NCBI GenBank assembly: GCA_035578155.1
Contig: JAPWDM010000008.1
Location: 2,811,347-2,875,346, forward strand
Length of the DNA: 64,000 bases
Source of the DNA: Brachynemurus nebulosus
Taxonomy: Eukaryota > Arthropoda > Insecta > Neuroptera > Myrmeleontidae
Reading direction: 5' to 3'
Shown here: positions 11,851 to 23,527 of the stretch, in pieces
Numbering within the stretch: position 1 is the first letter of the stretch
Layout of the letters: each line of letters begins with the position of its first letter
The notes under the pieces: generated by a model
Told to the model about the DNA's origin: nothing
Database searches by the model: none
Seen by the model: the letters and a program-made list of their open reading frames with translations, nothing else
Made by a program: the position numbers and the translations under genes

Positions 11851-13140
11851 CCAAAATTTCGTTACTTTTGCGTTAAATTTCGTTAATGATATAAAAATGA
11901 CACGTTTTGAAATTGCACATGGTTTTTTTCTTGAAAGTACGTTTTCCAAAACATTGAGTAAGATAACCCCAGCTGTTTTTATCCGATTCACTTGAAATTT
12001 TACCGGCAGCTTCTTAGATAGATTATCTTGGGCGGTACACAAAATTTTTGAAATTGGTCAACAAATATATTTTTTATAGTTAAACAAATTAAGGTTGATT
12101 TTTTCGTCAATTTTCAAAATTGTTTTTAATAAATGAATATCGAATATTAATGAATATCTCGAATTTTCAAATTGAATTCGTACCACAAAACACTTATGGT
12201 GCTCACTAAATAATATACGATTTATAATAGATCGTTTTACTCCGGAACCCTATCTGAATGCGTGTCCAGCCCGGACTTGGTGGATTTTTTTTTTAAATTG
12301 TGATATTACACAACTAGAAAACGTATTAGAGAGTATTAGACCTTATCAGAATCATAAAAGCTATATGAAAGAGAATTATTTTGTTAATATATTATGTGTA
12401 TACATAAATTTGTTAAATGACTCATAGTAGGGGAGTGTTGCCTTGACTGGGCCACTTACTAGGTATTTTTTTTCTTGTTCCTTTAGTACTAAAAAGAATT
12501 GGGATGCCTAAGAGGTGAAAAAAAATAGTATAGTCGATCAATTCACGGAAACTTATTTATAAAATAGGTTTAGTTAAGTTAAAACGAAACTTTTTTTTCG
12601 GGGTGTCACTCTTCCACTTATTATTAACGGATTCAGTGCCATTGGTATGTTAACATGCCAAAGGAAACAAAGAGGGAAATATATCTTGCAACAAAAGACA
12701 AGATTACATATATGTATTTTTAAAGTTATACTCATAAATTTAATCGTTTTGATTAATTTTTATTTAAGCTGCACCCGAATGGTTTAAATTGAAAAATATT
12801 GTTTCTCAATTCTATAATAAAAATAAATTACAAGTACACTAAAAATCCACGCTAGGGTTATTTTCTAATAAAAGTTTTTCCCAAAAAATGTCAAAGTTAA
12901 ATTGATACCTCTCTAGTTGTCCAACTTGCTTTAAAATGAAATAATAAAAAAATAATACTGTGAATAATTTTATATATATAGATATTTACAGAAATGTAAT
13001 AAAAGTTGCTTCTAATAATTTTTATTGAATGTTTTAACATAACTGAATTTATAGTGTACTATATGAACATGAAAAAATTTGTTTATTATTATTAGCAAAA
13101 AATTTTTCGATCGTTTGACTGATATTGATACATAAATATG
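11850..13140. other. AT-rich stretch, no gene seen
   Basis: No recognisable protein or RNA. A weak inverted pair, 'ggggagtgttgcc' near 12429 and 'ggggtgtcactcttcc' near 12600, may be remains of a small element. The frame on the minus strand at 11842-12042 is unrecognised and short. Confidence 0.4.
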
Positions 13141-13143
13141 TAT

Positions 13144-13327
13144 GGCCGCTATTACACTGTCATAGATATATGTCAAAGTTTTATTTAATCAAAGAAATAT
13201 TATAGTGTAATAAGTCAACTTTTATAATATAAATTTCTGTAACCATAGTTAAAGATACTTCTCAATATTTGATCATAGATATGATCAAAGATCTTTGACA
13301 TATATCTATGACAATGTAATAGCGGCC
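13144..13327. mobile_element. Short MITE with GGCCGCTATTACA ends (Harbinger-like)
   Basis: Near-perfect TIRs of ~35 bp: GGCCGCTATTACACTGTCAT at the left and its complement, ending TGTAATAGCGGCC, at the right. Flanked by TAT on both sides (13141-13143, 13328-13330). GG-starting ends with a 3 bp duplication suggest PIF/Harbinger, but TAT is not the usual TWA, so the class is tentative. 184 bp, noncoding. Confidence 0.7.
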
Positions 13328-13498
13328 TATGTACCAATACCAAATCAATAATTCATTCAAATCAACATTCATTGCCAACTATAAAAACACACTGCAGTAG
13401 GGTTGATCTATGGTAGCAGGTAATACAAATACATGAGTTCGTACGCTTCTTGTAAAGTCAGTGTTATATATTATAATTTATAAAATTAAAAGTATAAG

Positions 13499-14456
13499 GT
13501 AAAAGACCCGGTAATTAACCCTGGCCCAGTTTCTGAACTTTTCAACTTTGTTATAAATTAATAAAAAAACTATATTTTAAATAAGAAAAAGAATAAATTC
13601 TTAATTTAAAGTAATCTATTCTGTGTCTAATGAACAGCAATTTAAAAAGTTTAGAATATATTAACTAAATAAAAAAAAAAAAATTAAGTTTAAAATGTGT
13701 GTAAAAACTATTTTTTTGGTAGTTTCCTAACAGTTTATGTTACAAAGTACTCATTTTGATCTGTGCAATATTCATCATGTAAGTATGAAAACTTAATTAA
13801 AAATATATGAGCAGGTTAATATTTGTTTAAAATTTATTTTAAAATATTTATAAAATACCTTAGAATGATTTTTATTATTGAAATATGAGGGTCAATTACT
13901 AGGCTCACTTCTAAAGTGGTATGGCCCAATTAAATTCTAACCAGTTTTTGTTAGTTATTTTGTTATTTATAGTTATCTTCGATTAGTTTTTGTTATTTTT
14001 CATAACGTATATAACATTAAACATTCATTTTTATCAATAAAAAATTATTTATAAATTAAATTTTAAAAAACTATATTTTTTTATAATAAATAAATATTTA
14101 ATTTATTAGCCTAAGTAATTATTTTAGTTTATTTAAGCTTAGTAAGTACTTCATAAGCTAATCATAATTGAATTTAAGGGTCAGAAACCAGGCCACTGTC
14201 AGGGTCAGAAACTGTCACATGAGAAATTCTGATGCTCAAAAACTGGGTCCTTGGATGTCAATTTTTAAACATTAATTTAAATTATAAATTCAATTCAAAT
14301 AATTATTTTACGTACATGACTTTATTTCGAAAACCATAAACTCGTTGATAAAATTATTATTATTAATTGTCTCTTAAGTTAAAACTTATATTTATTATTG
14401 TCGTTTAACCTCAGCTGTCACTACAAAACGGTCAGAAACTAGGCTCTCTACTTTAC
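13499..14456. mobile_element. Inverted-repeat element with 'gtcagaaac' subterminal repeats
   Basis: The left end starts 'gtaaaagacccgg' with 'ccagtttctga' following. The right end has 'ggtcagaaactaggc' and finishes 'ctctactttac', an imperfect complement. Further copies of 'gggtcagaaac' lie at about 14178 and 14202. A similar start, 'gggtaagagacccgatgacc', occurs at about 1598. Class unknown; no coding frame. Confidence 0.5.
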
Positions 14457-14760
14457 GCAAGATATTGTGCGATACACACAAAGTGGGAATGTCGAACTAT
14501 AAGAATGGTAGATAATGGTTTCTTCATTCTCTTTACTTAAGTTTTTATAGAATGTATTTTACTTAATATGAATATCATAATGACATCTGAAATAATTTTA
14601 AAAAAATTATTACAAGTATAAGTTTAATACCGACTTTAATACTATACGTACCGTGTTTAGGAAAGGATAAGATATACGTACTCGATGTTATGCAAGACAT
14701 AACAATGTTTATATTTTCTGAAATTAAGAAAACAAAAATCTTAGAATTAAAATATTTCTA

Positions 14761-14919
14761 GAGCAGCTTCCACATTCTCGCCGAGGTTGGACGAGTCGAG
14801 AATGTAGAGGGTCATTTCGTTGTGCTTCGCGGTTGGTGTTTCAATGCTATTCTTATGCCTCGGCCAACTTCGCGAGGAACTACTTCGTCCAACCTCGGCG
14901 AGAATGTGGAAGCTGCTTA
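14761..14919. repeat. GC-richer inverted repeat with identical 33 bp arms
   Basis: The arm starting GAGCAGCTTCCACATTCTCG (14761-14794) is repeated exactly in reverse complement at 14886-14919. The ~90 bp between is also GC-richer than its surroundings and contains further partial copies ('gtcgagaatgta', 'cctcggccaacttcgcgagg'). The base composition differs sharply from the AT-rich flanks. The overlapping frames on both strands are by-products of the symmetry. Confidence 0.65.
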
Positions 14920-14924
14920 TAGAA

Positions 14925-15640
14925 GTACACAGACAATATGTAAACAATTTTCTCTCTTTATCAATGTTTTTAAACCGGTCTTGTACAAACAAAAATTATT
15001 TGGCAGCCATTGAGTTAAAAATTGTGAACACAGTCACAACGTGGTAATAATACCCAATGATCCAATCCAGGCAACTTTCCCCTAAACACATATCTGTGCC
15101 CCATATAATAATATTTAAAGTCTACGCGCGTGTCTGAGCATAAAACGCAGAAATGTCGTCTTCTTCTACAGCAGTAACGTTGAAATTTGTAGTGTTGTAA
15201 TCATTAAAATTCTACTGGTACTAAAAATAAAAAAAAAAATACATAAAATTATATTCTCTTTTCTTCTTTTTTCTGGTGACACTTTTTGCAAGCTTTTTGC
15301 TCCCTAACATTACGCATTTTGCGCATCTTGAACAATACTCTCATAAATACATTACCGCCCCCCACTCTTCGCCACTTTGGTTTCCACCCACCTGTACACA
15401 CTAATGTTGGTACACGCTTAACTCACACCCAGTGACATCGATCGATTTTGTAGTGATGTGAAAAGTGGAAATAAACATACGGAAAAAGTTTTTATTTAAC
15501 GTAGCTTTCTTCACCGACTTCGTGGCTTCAAGTGGTATAGGTAAATAGGGGAAATCTCTCTACCAAAAAAATGGGATACTTAATATTTAAAAATTTATGC
15601 CAATTTTAGTAAAACAACATGCAAAGGTAACCGATTTAAG
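14925..15640. other. Unassigned stretch, no gene seen
   Basis: Mixed composition with a C-rich patch near 15355-15400. No domain, RNA gene or bounded element recognised. Confidence 0.35.
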
Positions 15641-15647
15641 AAAACTG

Positions 15648-15957
15648 TTAAGGTACCATCACGGTTTGATTGGCCGAAAAATAGTCAATTTTCGCGATTT
15701 TTTTTTGGATGGATAGGATGACGGAATGGAGGTGAATTTTTTTTTACGATTAATACCACTATTTAACAATACAGAAATTTTTTTTTTATTCACTTTTATG
15801 TATTTTGTATAATTATTATAATTTTTTGAAAAAAGTGTCTTTAAAAAAAAGGGCGAAAATCGATGCCCACGATTGCGGCCGCAGTTTTCATCCAAAAAAA
15901 AAAAATCAAATAGATTATTAATCTGTAGGTAAACCGCTATGTACCTATGGGAGCTTT
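15648..15957. mobile_element. Fam-B foldback, left arm only
   Basis: Starts TTAAGGTACCATCACGG, then 'tgattggccgaaaaatagtc', and follows the Fam-B arm through 'accactatttaaca', 'cccacgattgcggccgcag' and 'ctatgtacctatgggagc'. It ends abruptly at about 15957 against Fam-E internal sequence. The other arm is missing. Confidence 0.7.
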
Positions 15958-16266
15958 TAGTAAGTATTAGTATCTTTTTTTTATTTTAAAAAAACCCTTG
16001 CAAAATTTTGTGTATCTTACTTCAACTAATCCTCAAAAAAAATTTTTCTAAATACATTTTCTTTTTTTAAAAGGTAAGAAATGGTTAAAAGTACTTCTAA
16101 AGAAGTGGTTTAAACCCTGAGAGGGTTCCTTATTAACTGCTAAAGAAATTGGACAATTTATTGCCAATTCACAATTACTCCGTGATTTTAAAATTATGGG
16201 GCAATTGTGAACGTCATTCGGTCAAAAATTTCAGTAGTGTTCTTTTCAGAGTTTAAAATGTTGATG
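15958..16266. mobile_element. Fam-E element, left part of a split copy
   Basis: Matches 50411-50735 closely, including 'aagtattagtatc', 'acccttgcaaaattttgtg' and 'gaaattggacaatttatt'. It begins inside the family (the terminal ~150 bp are absent) and stops where another inverted-repeat element begins. The remainder resumes at 19131. Confidence 0.7.
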
Positions 16267-16556
16267 AAGATAGTGGTAACATCCCGAGTCAAGATTTTAA
16301 CACTGCATTGACCCTTCTAACATCTAAATGAGCCTATATTCACCCTAAGTGAACCTATATCGACTCTTAATGAACCTACAGACACAATGTTTACAAATAA
16401 TAACCCTACATTGAAGCTACTTAACCGTCCATAAACCTATGTTAATGCTATTTAACACTTTATAAACAATTAAATAGTAGGTCTGAGCAGGTTCGATGTA
16501 GTCTCAAAACATTTTATTAGTTTAAAAAAATATATGGGAAAAATAATATACATATA

Positions 16557-17941
16557 TACAGTGTCTCTCATAAAGTACGCATGATATGGGAAACAATTTT
16601 ATTATTGATTTCTTCAAAAATATCCTAGTGGGCTTAGTTGGTGCATCAGTTTAAATGAGATACTAGCTAAACACATCTTACCGCCCGCTTAATATTTGAC
16701 AGGAAACCGGAAATTTCAAATTTGTGAATTATGAAAAATGATAATCCTTTGAAAGTTATTGATTACCTCCTGATGAAATTTTGGCATCGTATCAAAATTA
16801 GGCATAGTAAATATATTCCGAAAGCTAAATATCACAGTTTGCAAAAATAAAGCCCAAAAATCTGCTTTTCCAAAATACGAATTTAACTGACCCTAAATTC
16901 AAAATAATTGTACGAATTCTAGCAAAATAAAACTTATACCATTCGTTGAGATCTGCGTATTCATAAAATCACAATTATCATCAAAATATTGCTACAGACA
17001 TCGGATCTTTCAATAGAAAAATTTAACTTGGTCACAAAAAGACACGCTCTGTAATATTGGAATTTTAACAAGCATGAATAATTGTTATTTCTTTATTTTC
17101 TTTGCAGTTAGTAGTCAAAATACTCGTTACGCAAATCTCATTTCATTGATGGCAATTGTGATTTTATGAATAAACAGATCTCAAAGAACGGTATGATTTG
17201 TATTTTGCTAGAATTCATAAAATTTTTTGAATCTAGGGGTACTTAAAGCCGTATTTTCAAAAAACAGATTTTTGAGCTTTATTCTTGCATACTATAATAT
17301 TTAGCTATCAGAATATGTTTACTACACTTAAATTGCCTAGTCTGCATATTCATAAAATCACAATTATCATCAAAATATTGCCGTAGACATTGGTCTTTCA
17401 ATAGAAAAATTTAACTTGGTCACAAAAAGACGTGCTTTGTAATATTTTTAGTTTTAACAGGCATGAGCAATTGTTATTGCTTTATTTTCTTTTCAGTAAG
17501 TAGTCAAGATACCTCCTCGTTACGAAAATTTCATTTCATTAATGACAGTTGTGACTTAATGAATAAACAGATCTCAAAGAACGGCATAATTTTTATTTTG
17601 CTAGAATTCATGAACTTTTTTGTATTTAGGGCCACTTAAAGTCGTATTTTGGAAAAGCAGATTTTTGACCTTTATTTTTGCAGACTGTAATACGTTTATC
17701 ATATCAAATTTTGATACGATGTCAAAATTTCCTTAATATTTCAAAGGACACAATGTTATTGTTTATATATCACAGATTTGAAATTTCCGGTTTCCTGTCA
17801 AATTGCAAACTGGGATAAGATAAGTTTAGCTATTTTTTCATTTTAACTGATGCAATAACTAACCCTGCTAGAATATTTTTCAAAAAATTTTATTAGTAAA
17901 AAAGTTTCCCATACTGTGCGAACTTTATAAAAGACACTGTA
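16557..17941. mobile_element. TA-flanked foldback with CAGTGTCT ends
   Basis: The left end is TA then CAGTGTCTCTCATAAAGT. The right end is the complement, 'actttataaaagacactg' then TA. Matching outer blocks such as 'ggaaaccggaaatttc' and 'atctgcttttccaaaatacg' occur in inverted form at the other side. Inside are two direct copies of a ~290 bp unit (16953-17245 and 17341-17632). TA target and CAGTG ends suggest Tc1/mariner type. Noncoding. Confidence 0.75.
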
Positions 17942-18279
17942 TATATGTATGCATATACATTATATACCGGAATGATTGACAAAGATGAACAATAGACATA
18001 AACGAAACTTTACGACACAGACGACGGAAATGGCCGATAAGGCACGTGAATATGTTTCAGCTATTTGAAGAAACGACGAACTAGATTTCTTTAAAACGAA
18101 TTTAATAAAATGTATCAAATTTATTGTCAAATATGTGTAGTAATTATTTCTTTATTTTGTATCAATTTAAATGTAAACAACCTCACAAAGTATTACGTAA
18201 ATCATTTGATAATTAAAACTGAATCAATGTTAAGTGTAAATTTTAATTTGAACCGGGTAAATGAACTCTACAATTCATA

Positions 18280-18575
18280 AGGTGAAAATTAAAATTTTGT
18301 GTTTATATGAAGAAACTGAGATGAACTAGAAGTGAAAACTGTGAAAAAATTAAAAAAAACGTTACATTTTAATTGTTAAAAATTGAGGTGCATTTAAAAT
18401 AATTGTTAGCTTGTTGTGGTGACGCTCCAAACAGAACAAGTCCTGGGGTGAGATGAAAAATTAAAATTTTGTGTTTATATGAAAAAACTGAGATGAACTA
18501 AAAATTATAATTGTGAAAGAACTGAAAAACCATTACATTTTAATTGTTTATATTTGAATAACAAGAATCAAATAG
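18280..18575. repeat. Direct repeat, two ~110 bp units
   Basis: 'attaaaattttgtgtttata' followed by 'aactgagatgaacta' and 'acattttaattgtt' occurs at about 18288 and again at about 18460. It lies inside the ~2.85 kb element. Confidence 0.55.
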
Positions 18576-18780
18576 TTAAATTAATTGTCAAATATACATA
18601 GAATTATTATTATTAAAAAATAATATTAAAAAGAAATTATTACCATTTAAATGGTGTTTAAAATATGTAAAACATGGGTTAAATGATTTTAATTTGAATT
18701 GTACTTAATGTATATACTTAAAATTAATAAACGTAAAATAATAAAATACTTTTGTATTCATTTTAAAACCATATCTGTAC

Positions 18781-18882
18781 GCATGCGTGCATGCATACAT
18801 CCATACGCGTACGAATGTACACATATATGTGTGTATGGATGTATGTATGTACGTATGCGTATATATGTATTAGTGTATTGTA
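18781..18882. repeat. Simple-sequence tract rich in ATGT/ACAT
   Basis: Runs of 'gcatgcatacatccatacg' and 'tgtatgtatgtacgtatgcg' form an imperfect, self-complementary tetranucleotide region. The frames on both strands across it are repeat artefacts. Confidence 0.7.
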
Positions 18883-19130
18883 TGTATACGATTAAGAACC
18901 TCCTTTCAGCCTCACAACATCTGATTTTAAGGGTCAAGGAGCAGTATTGTAGGGTCAGTAGAGATACTACTTTGACACTATAAGTGGAGAATCTGTCATT
19001 TTGCGACAACATGTAGGCTTAATGTAGGCTTTTTTTACATGTAATTCTGAAACTACTTTAACCCTATTTAATTCAATTAAAAGCAGTAATGTAGGTTTAT
19101 TGCAGGTTTAATATTTCGACGCGGGATTAC

Positions 19131-19948
19131 TCTACAAGTTTCCGTTGTACAAACAATACAAAAAAAAATTTCTGTAAAGAGCGATATGTTTTGTATATCA
19201 ATCTACGAAATCATTACTGTGCTCCCTTACCCAACAATTTACAAAAACAGAAAAATTACTTGTTTTCAATGTCTCTGTGAGTGTCCAAGGGCAGTAGGAT
19301 TAACACAAAACCATTTTTTTGTTTCATTTACGGTATTAGACCTAATAGATTGTTGTTTTTTATTCATGTTAACTAAATGTATTCCTTTGAAAAAGTTTAA
19401 TTTTCCTTGTTTTTGTGTGAAAATCATGTAAGTTTTTGATTTTTTATATGATAAAATGACAAAATATCATCAAAATATCATTTTTAGCTTGTAATAAATT
19501 TGTTCCTACAATTTTTGTTATTTTTATTTAACCTTGATTTTTTGTACAAATTTGAGGTACGAGTAACTTGCATTAAACAAAGGGAAATTGTGACCGCTAA
19601 AGTATGATGAAAAATTTGAAAGTGGAGTAAATGTGAAGAATTTGAGTTGGGCTTTACTCTGACGTACCACACTTCTCTTGTAATCCATTCTAAATAATTT
19701 TTCTGATGACAATCACTTTTACCCCAAAATTTATAAGATTTGCAAAACCGCACCGGGGAAATGTGAATGGCTTATAAAATTTTTGTTTTTCATACGAATT
19801 TGCTCAAAATTTGTGTGGTGCATCCTGAATAATGTAGAATTAAAAATACATCAACCATAATGTGATATATAAAATAAAAAATACTTAAAACAACGCTTTT
19901 ATCTTAATGGATAAAAATCCATTCACAATTACCCCGGTCAACTCTACC
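19131..19948. mobile_element. Fam-E element, right part of a split copy
   Basis: Resumes at 'ctacaagtttccgttgtaca', matching 50752 onward, and ends 'caattaccccggtcaactct' like the terminus at 51390. It contains about 185 bp (near 19165-19345) that the 50 kb copy lacks. A minus-strand frame of ~62 residues (19524-19712) recurs in the other copy (50969-51157) with few changes, but no domain is recognised, so it is reported as repeat and not as a gene. Confidence 0.65.
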
Positions 19949-19971
19949 TATTAGCAAAAATAAATTATTAA

Positions 19972-20902
19972 CCCTAGAATCATACGTACTAATCAAAACG
20001 ACGAACGATCTTCTCTACCTGCTCCAATACTACAACTTGTCGGTACCTGCTTGCTGTGAAACTTCTGTTATCTAATTTATTTGTTGTTATAACACATAAG
20101 ACGTATTTATTTTGTTTATAGTCATTGTCGTTTTGTTTGTATTGAAATAGTGTCCGTCAAAAGGACGTCGATGTATGATTACGCGAGTATTTTTTAAAGA
20201 TTTTGTACTCCACATATAAAAGTTTTCCTAATTTTTCTAAAATTTATTAAAGATATGGATGTTATAATTAATTTATTCAATGATTATGATAATGTGAAAG
20301 ATGATTACAGCTGTTTGACTTATAGAGAAGACATAATACTGAAGTTTTAATATATTGAATCGAAAACTAAACGAAAACTAAAGAATGCGTTTCAAGTGAC
20401 TTAATAAAAGATTAACAATTTATTTTGTGGAAAATATTTTTTTTTTTTTATTATTTTTTGAGATCTTATTCTAAAAATTACTAACAAATTTTAGAAAATT
20501 TACAAATGTGCCTAATGGGGAAATAACTACATATCTATAGGAATATTTATGACTGAGAAATTTCACATTCTGTAAAGTCACACATGTCCACTGACTCATA
20601 ATAGTTCATAAATTAATTATTTGAAAGACACGTTTTATGATACAATTGATGTATTTGCCTATTTTTTAATTTTTATAGTGAAAATATGCTTTGATGAAAA
20701 GATTAAAAAATTAATAAATATTTATATTAAGAAATTTTTCCAAATCCAATTTTTTTAAATATTTTGTTCGCTTTTGTAGTATTGTTATGTAAAAAAATGT
20801 TTTTTGCAAATAAACTCTAAAACTCTCCATAAAAAGTCCATTCGTCGAAACGACGCCGATGTATGATTAACTTGACTCGTAGACCAACGTATGATTCTAG
20901 GG
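19972..20902. mobile_element. Fam-A MITE copy 2
   Basis: Ends CCCTAGAATCATACGTACTA and ACGTATGATTCTAGGG, with TTAA at 19968-19971 and 20903-20906. The three internal motifs read GTCAAAACGACGAACG, GTCAAAAGGACGTCG and GTCGAAACGACGCCG. It lies just beyond the right end of the split Fam-E copy. Confidence 0.85.
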
Positions 20903-20906
20903 TTAA

Positions 20907-21660
20907 TAGGTAGTAATTATTGTTCGTTTCTTAAATGTAAAAAAATTTAAACAAAATAATAGTATATAGGTTTATTCGAAAAAATCCCCCAAAAGGTCCG
21001 CTCAATTACCAACTTTTAAAGTGGATTTCGGGACCCTAATCAGTTTTATTCTTATTAAAAAAATAAAATTGCAATTATTCTAACGACAAATAAAGAAAAA
21101 ATATTTTTTTCAAGGAAACAGCTACATACTTATTTCGAAATAACTTTTTAGTCGACGTGACCTTCAAAGTTGTTAAACTGTAAGAATGTTATGGTTTTGA
21201 CACCCCCACGTAAACAAATTTTGTTTTCGTATACATATAAAGTTGTCAATCGACCGACACCGACACGTCTGTCTTTAAAATGACAGAAAAGAAATGAGAG
21301 AATGACTCTCCTGAATTTTTTTTTTTTTTATTAAAATCTTATTACTGTTGAGAAAATATATAACTTTTTGGGGTAAATTAGCTTTTTTTCTATTAATAAT
21401 TTCAAATTTACTGCTCGAGTTTTAACGATAAAAGTTATTTTGTACCTGTTTGTTGGTTTGTTACTTTTTCCAAAAGAATGTTTTTTCAAAAAAAAAAATA
21501 TTTTCTGTATGATTTGAATTTGCCTATTTGAAAAAGGAAATGCGTTTTTTTTTTTCGTGTAATGCCTAATGAACTGTATATTAAATAACAGGGTGATAAA
21601 ATTGGAAACGAATTATATAGGTTTTTAAAGTCGATTCTTTCATTTTTAACAAAATTTGGC
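20907..21660. other. AT-rich stretch, no gene seen
   Basis: No bounded element or coding signal. Includes poly-T runs near 21320 and 21545. Confidence 0.35.
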
Positions 21661-21662
21661 CT

Positions 21663-22034
21663 GTGTGACTACTAGAAATACCCGTGTCGCAGCATCCTGC
21701 ATAACATAGCGAATTTCCGTTTATAAAAATTAGTTTTTCTCGGAAAGTTGACATAGAAAAAAAGTTTAAAGACCTTTTTTATGTAATTTTCTCTTCTCTT
21801 TTAAATGGTGTAAAAAAATTTCGCAAAAATTTTTGAATAAATGGAAATTTTGGCAAAAGCTTATTTTGGCGAACTCATCCAAGGGTTTGGGACTTCCAAT
21901 GTTCTCACCAAGTCTCGTAAAAATTGGATACTTCGTTCGAGAGTTATCGCGCGGACACACACCTGAGTCCCGGGCTCAGGTCACGTCATGATAATGGCTG
22001 TAATAGCTGAATTCCATTCTGGAAATTCGCTAAA
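21663..22034 (-). repeat. Fam-C copy lacking the (TA)n core
   Basis: Begins 'atacccgtgtcgcagcatcc' and ends 'ctggaaattcgctaaaa'. The usual microsatellite between 'gcgcggacacacacc' and the 'cccgggctcaggtca' block is absent, so only the two halves are joined here. Confidence 0.7.
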
Positions 22035-22734
22035 AAGCAGAGCGATGAAGAAAAAATGGCGGGGCACCCGGGGGGAATAAATGGCATTTTTTAAAAATTT
22101 TCTCCCTCAAACTAAGTGGTGAGCGAAAAAAAAAACAACTCTTAACTTTTTTTCCGGGCCCCCTACCGACAGCTACGGGCCCCAGAGTTGCAACCCTGGC
22201 TACCCTACCCTCTCGTCGACCCGCGAAAAATTAAGCCTGGTTTGAGAAAATCAAATTTTTTGTAATCTGATGATGTTATCGAGTTCACTAAAATTTTTCT
22301 CAGGTCTCAGAAACCGTAATGATGAAATGATTTCAAAGTCGTTCTCTTCGCACTTACGGTGATTTTACGAACTTCGTTAACCTGTTTGAGGTGTTACTAA
22401 AGTGGCAAATGTTCTTAAAAAAATGAATGTGGTTAAAAAAAAAAAAAACAACTTCCGGGTGTGTATTTTTTTTAATTTTACCAACGATTTTCAAAAGTTT
22501 TTGAATAATTAATTAACTTTCGTTTTTACCTCAAATTACATTTTTATCTTCTCCGTAAAATAATCTTATATAACTTTCATGTTTTATATGATTTCTGTAT
22601 CCATATATAAAACAATTTACTTAACAATAGAAAATTAAAGCTAGATTAAATTTCTGGAACCTATTTTGATGTTTTAATTTTTTTCATGCATGTGTATATG
22701 TTCCCAAGTATCAATTTTAAATCAATATATTCTA
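22035..22734. other. Unassigned stretch with a GC-rich patch
   Basis: Bases 22060-22220 ('ggggcacccggggggaat', 'gggccccctaccgacagc', 'cctaccctctcgtcgacccg') stand out from the AT-rich surroundings but show no domain or terminal repeat that I recognise. The rest is AT-rich with no gene seen. Confidence 0.35.
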
Positions 22735-23065
22735 AACTAGCTGTACCCGTGACGTCGTTCGCGCGACACATTGCTATAAACTCAATGAGAAGTATAATAA
22801 TTATACAGAATTTGCATAGAACAATAATTTTTGCGTAATGCATGCACATGCTCAAAATGGTTTTTCTATTTTCCTGTGGGAACGAAACATTTTCCCGGAA
22901 TAAAAAGTATCGTAGATGTTGACCCAGGTAACAAGTTATCACCACACCAAAGGGTATAGCCGGATAAGTATAGGTGAATCGGCCCCAGAAGCGAATTATT
23001 TTAATAACTATATTAGCAGTATGGTGAGGCTGTAAGTAATTGATATCTACAATTTTGGCGGCCAA
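22735..23065. mobile_element. Insect LINE/SINE-like tail fragment, rearranged
   Basis: Contains 'ctagctgtacccgtgacgtc' and 'cccggaataaaaagtatcg' followed by 'gttgacccaggtaac'. These blocks resemble a 3' sequence shared by RTE-type LINEs and SINEs in insects. The part after about 22945 ('gggtatagccggataagta') is the reverse complement of the start of the 24355-24650 copy, so this is a mosaic and not a simple copy. The class is from memory, unconfirmed. Confidence 0.5.
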
Positions 23066-23212
23066 AACTGAGTAGCTATTGGGAACTGACCACTTTGATC
23101 ATGACAGCTGGTGGCCGAAAAAACAACTAATTTTAGTGTGCACCTAAGTAAATTATTAGAGTTTGACATTAGTTTAAATTAAAATATAAAACATATTTTT
23201 TTTAAAAACAGT

Positions 23213-23512
23213 ATGGAAATTATAAAATTACCTTTGCGTAAAAAGAATAAGAGCAGAGTTTATTGTGCTGTAAATGGTTGTGGGAGTAAATCTCACGAAA
23301 ATTTAGAAATTAGTTTTCATGCTATTCCTAAGCCCGGTAGTAGTTTTATTTACATTATATTGAAAATATATTTGGAAAAATGGAAAAAATTGACAGACTA
23401 AAAGCATGGTTGCGTGTTTTAAAAATAAAGAATGTGAATCCACATATGAGAGTATGTTCGTTACATTTCAAAAGAAGTGATTTTATATTACCAAGTAAGT
23501 CGACTGTTTAAA
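23213..23512 (+). pseudogene. THAP-domain fragment, frameshifted
   Basis: THAP domains are C2CH zinc fingers that bind DNA, found in P-element-type transposases and in host regulators. Here the first zinc pair is visible as C18-x4-C23 in VYCAVNGCGSKS, followed by a typical SFHAIPKPGS segment. The first frame closes at 23401. A second frame, beginning within the first frame's last ~25 bases, carries RLKAWLRVLKIKN, then the second pair as C-x2-H in RVCSLHFKRSDF, ending at a stop about 23512. Joining them needs a frameshift or a tiny intron, so the domain is likely broken. The two cysteine groups are ~58 codons apart, slightly long for the family. A good donor-like GTAAGT at 23492 suggests the end of an exon. 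No downstream transposase exon is recognised. Parent element or gene unknown. Confidence 0.6.
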
Positions 23513-23527
23513 TATATTGTAGATAAT

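Larger units (their letters stand above)
16276..19130. mobile_element. ~2.85 kb inverted-repeat element inserted in Fam-E
   Basis: The left end near 'taacatcccgagtcaag' and the right end 'tttcgacgcgggatta' are imperfect complements. Subterminal copies of AACCTACA-type motifs stand near the left end (about 16330-16440) and their complements 'atgtaggctt'/'atgtaggttt' near the right (about 19013-19100), as in many DNA transposons. It separates two halves of a Fam-E copy that is continuous at 50262-51390, which supports insertion. A short stretch of the target is missing and no clean duplication was found. No transposase frame. Confidence 0.5.

Noticed and set aside
22661..23065. 134-residue minus-strand frame
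   Set aside because: It overlaps a LINE/SINE-like tail read in antisense, and a related frame recurs in the 24296-24583 copy, so it is repeat sequence.
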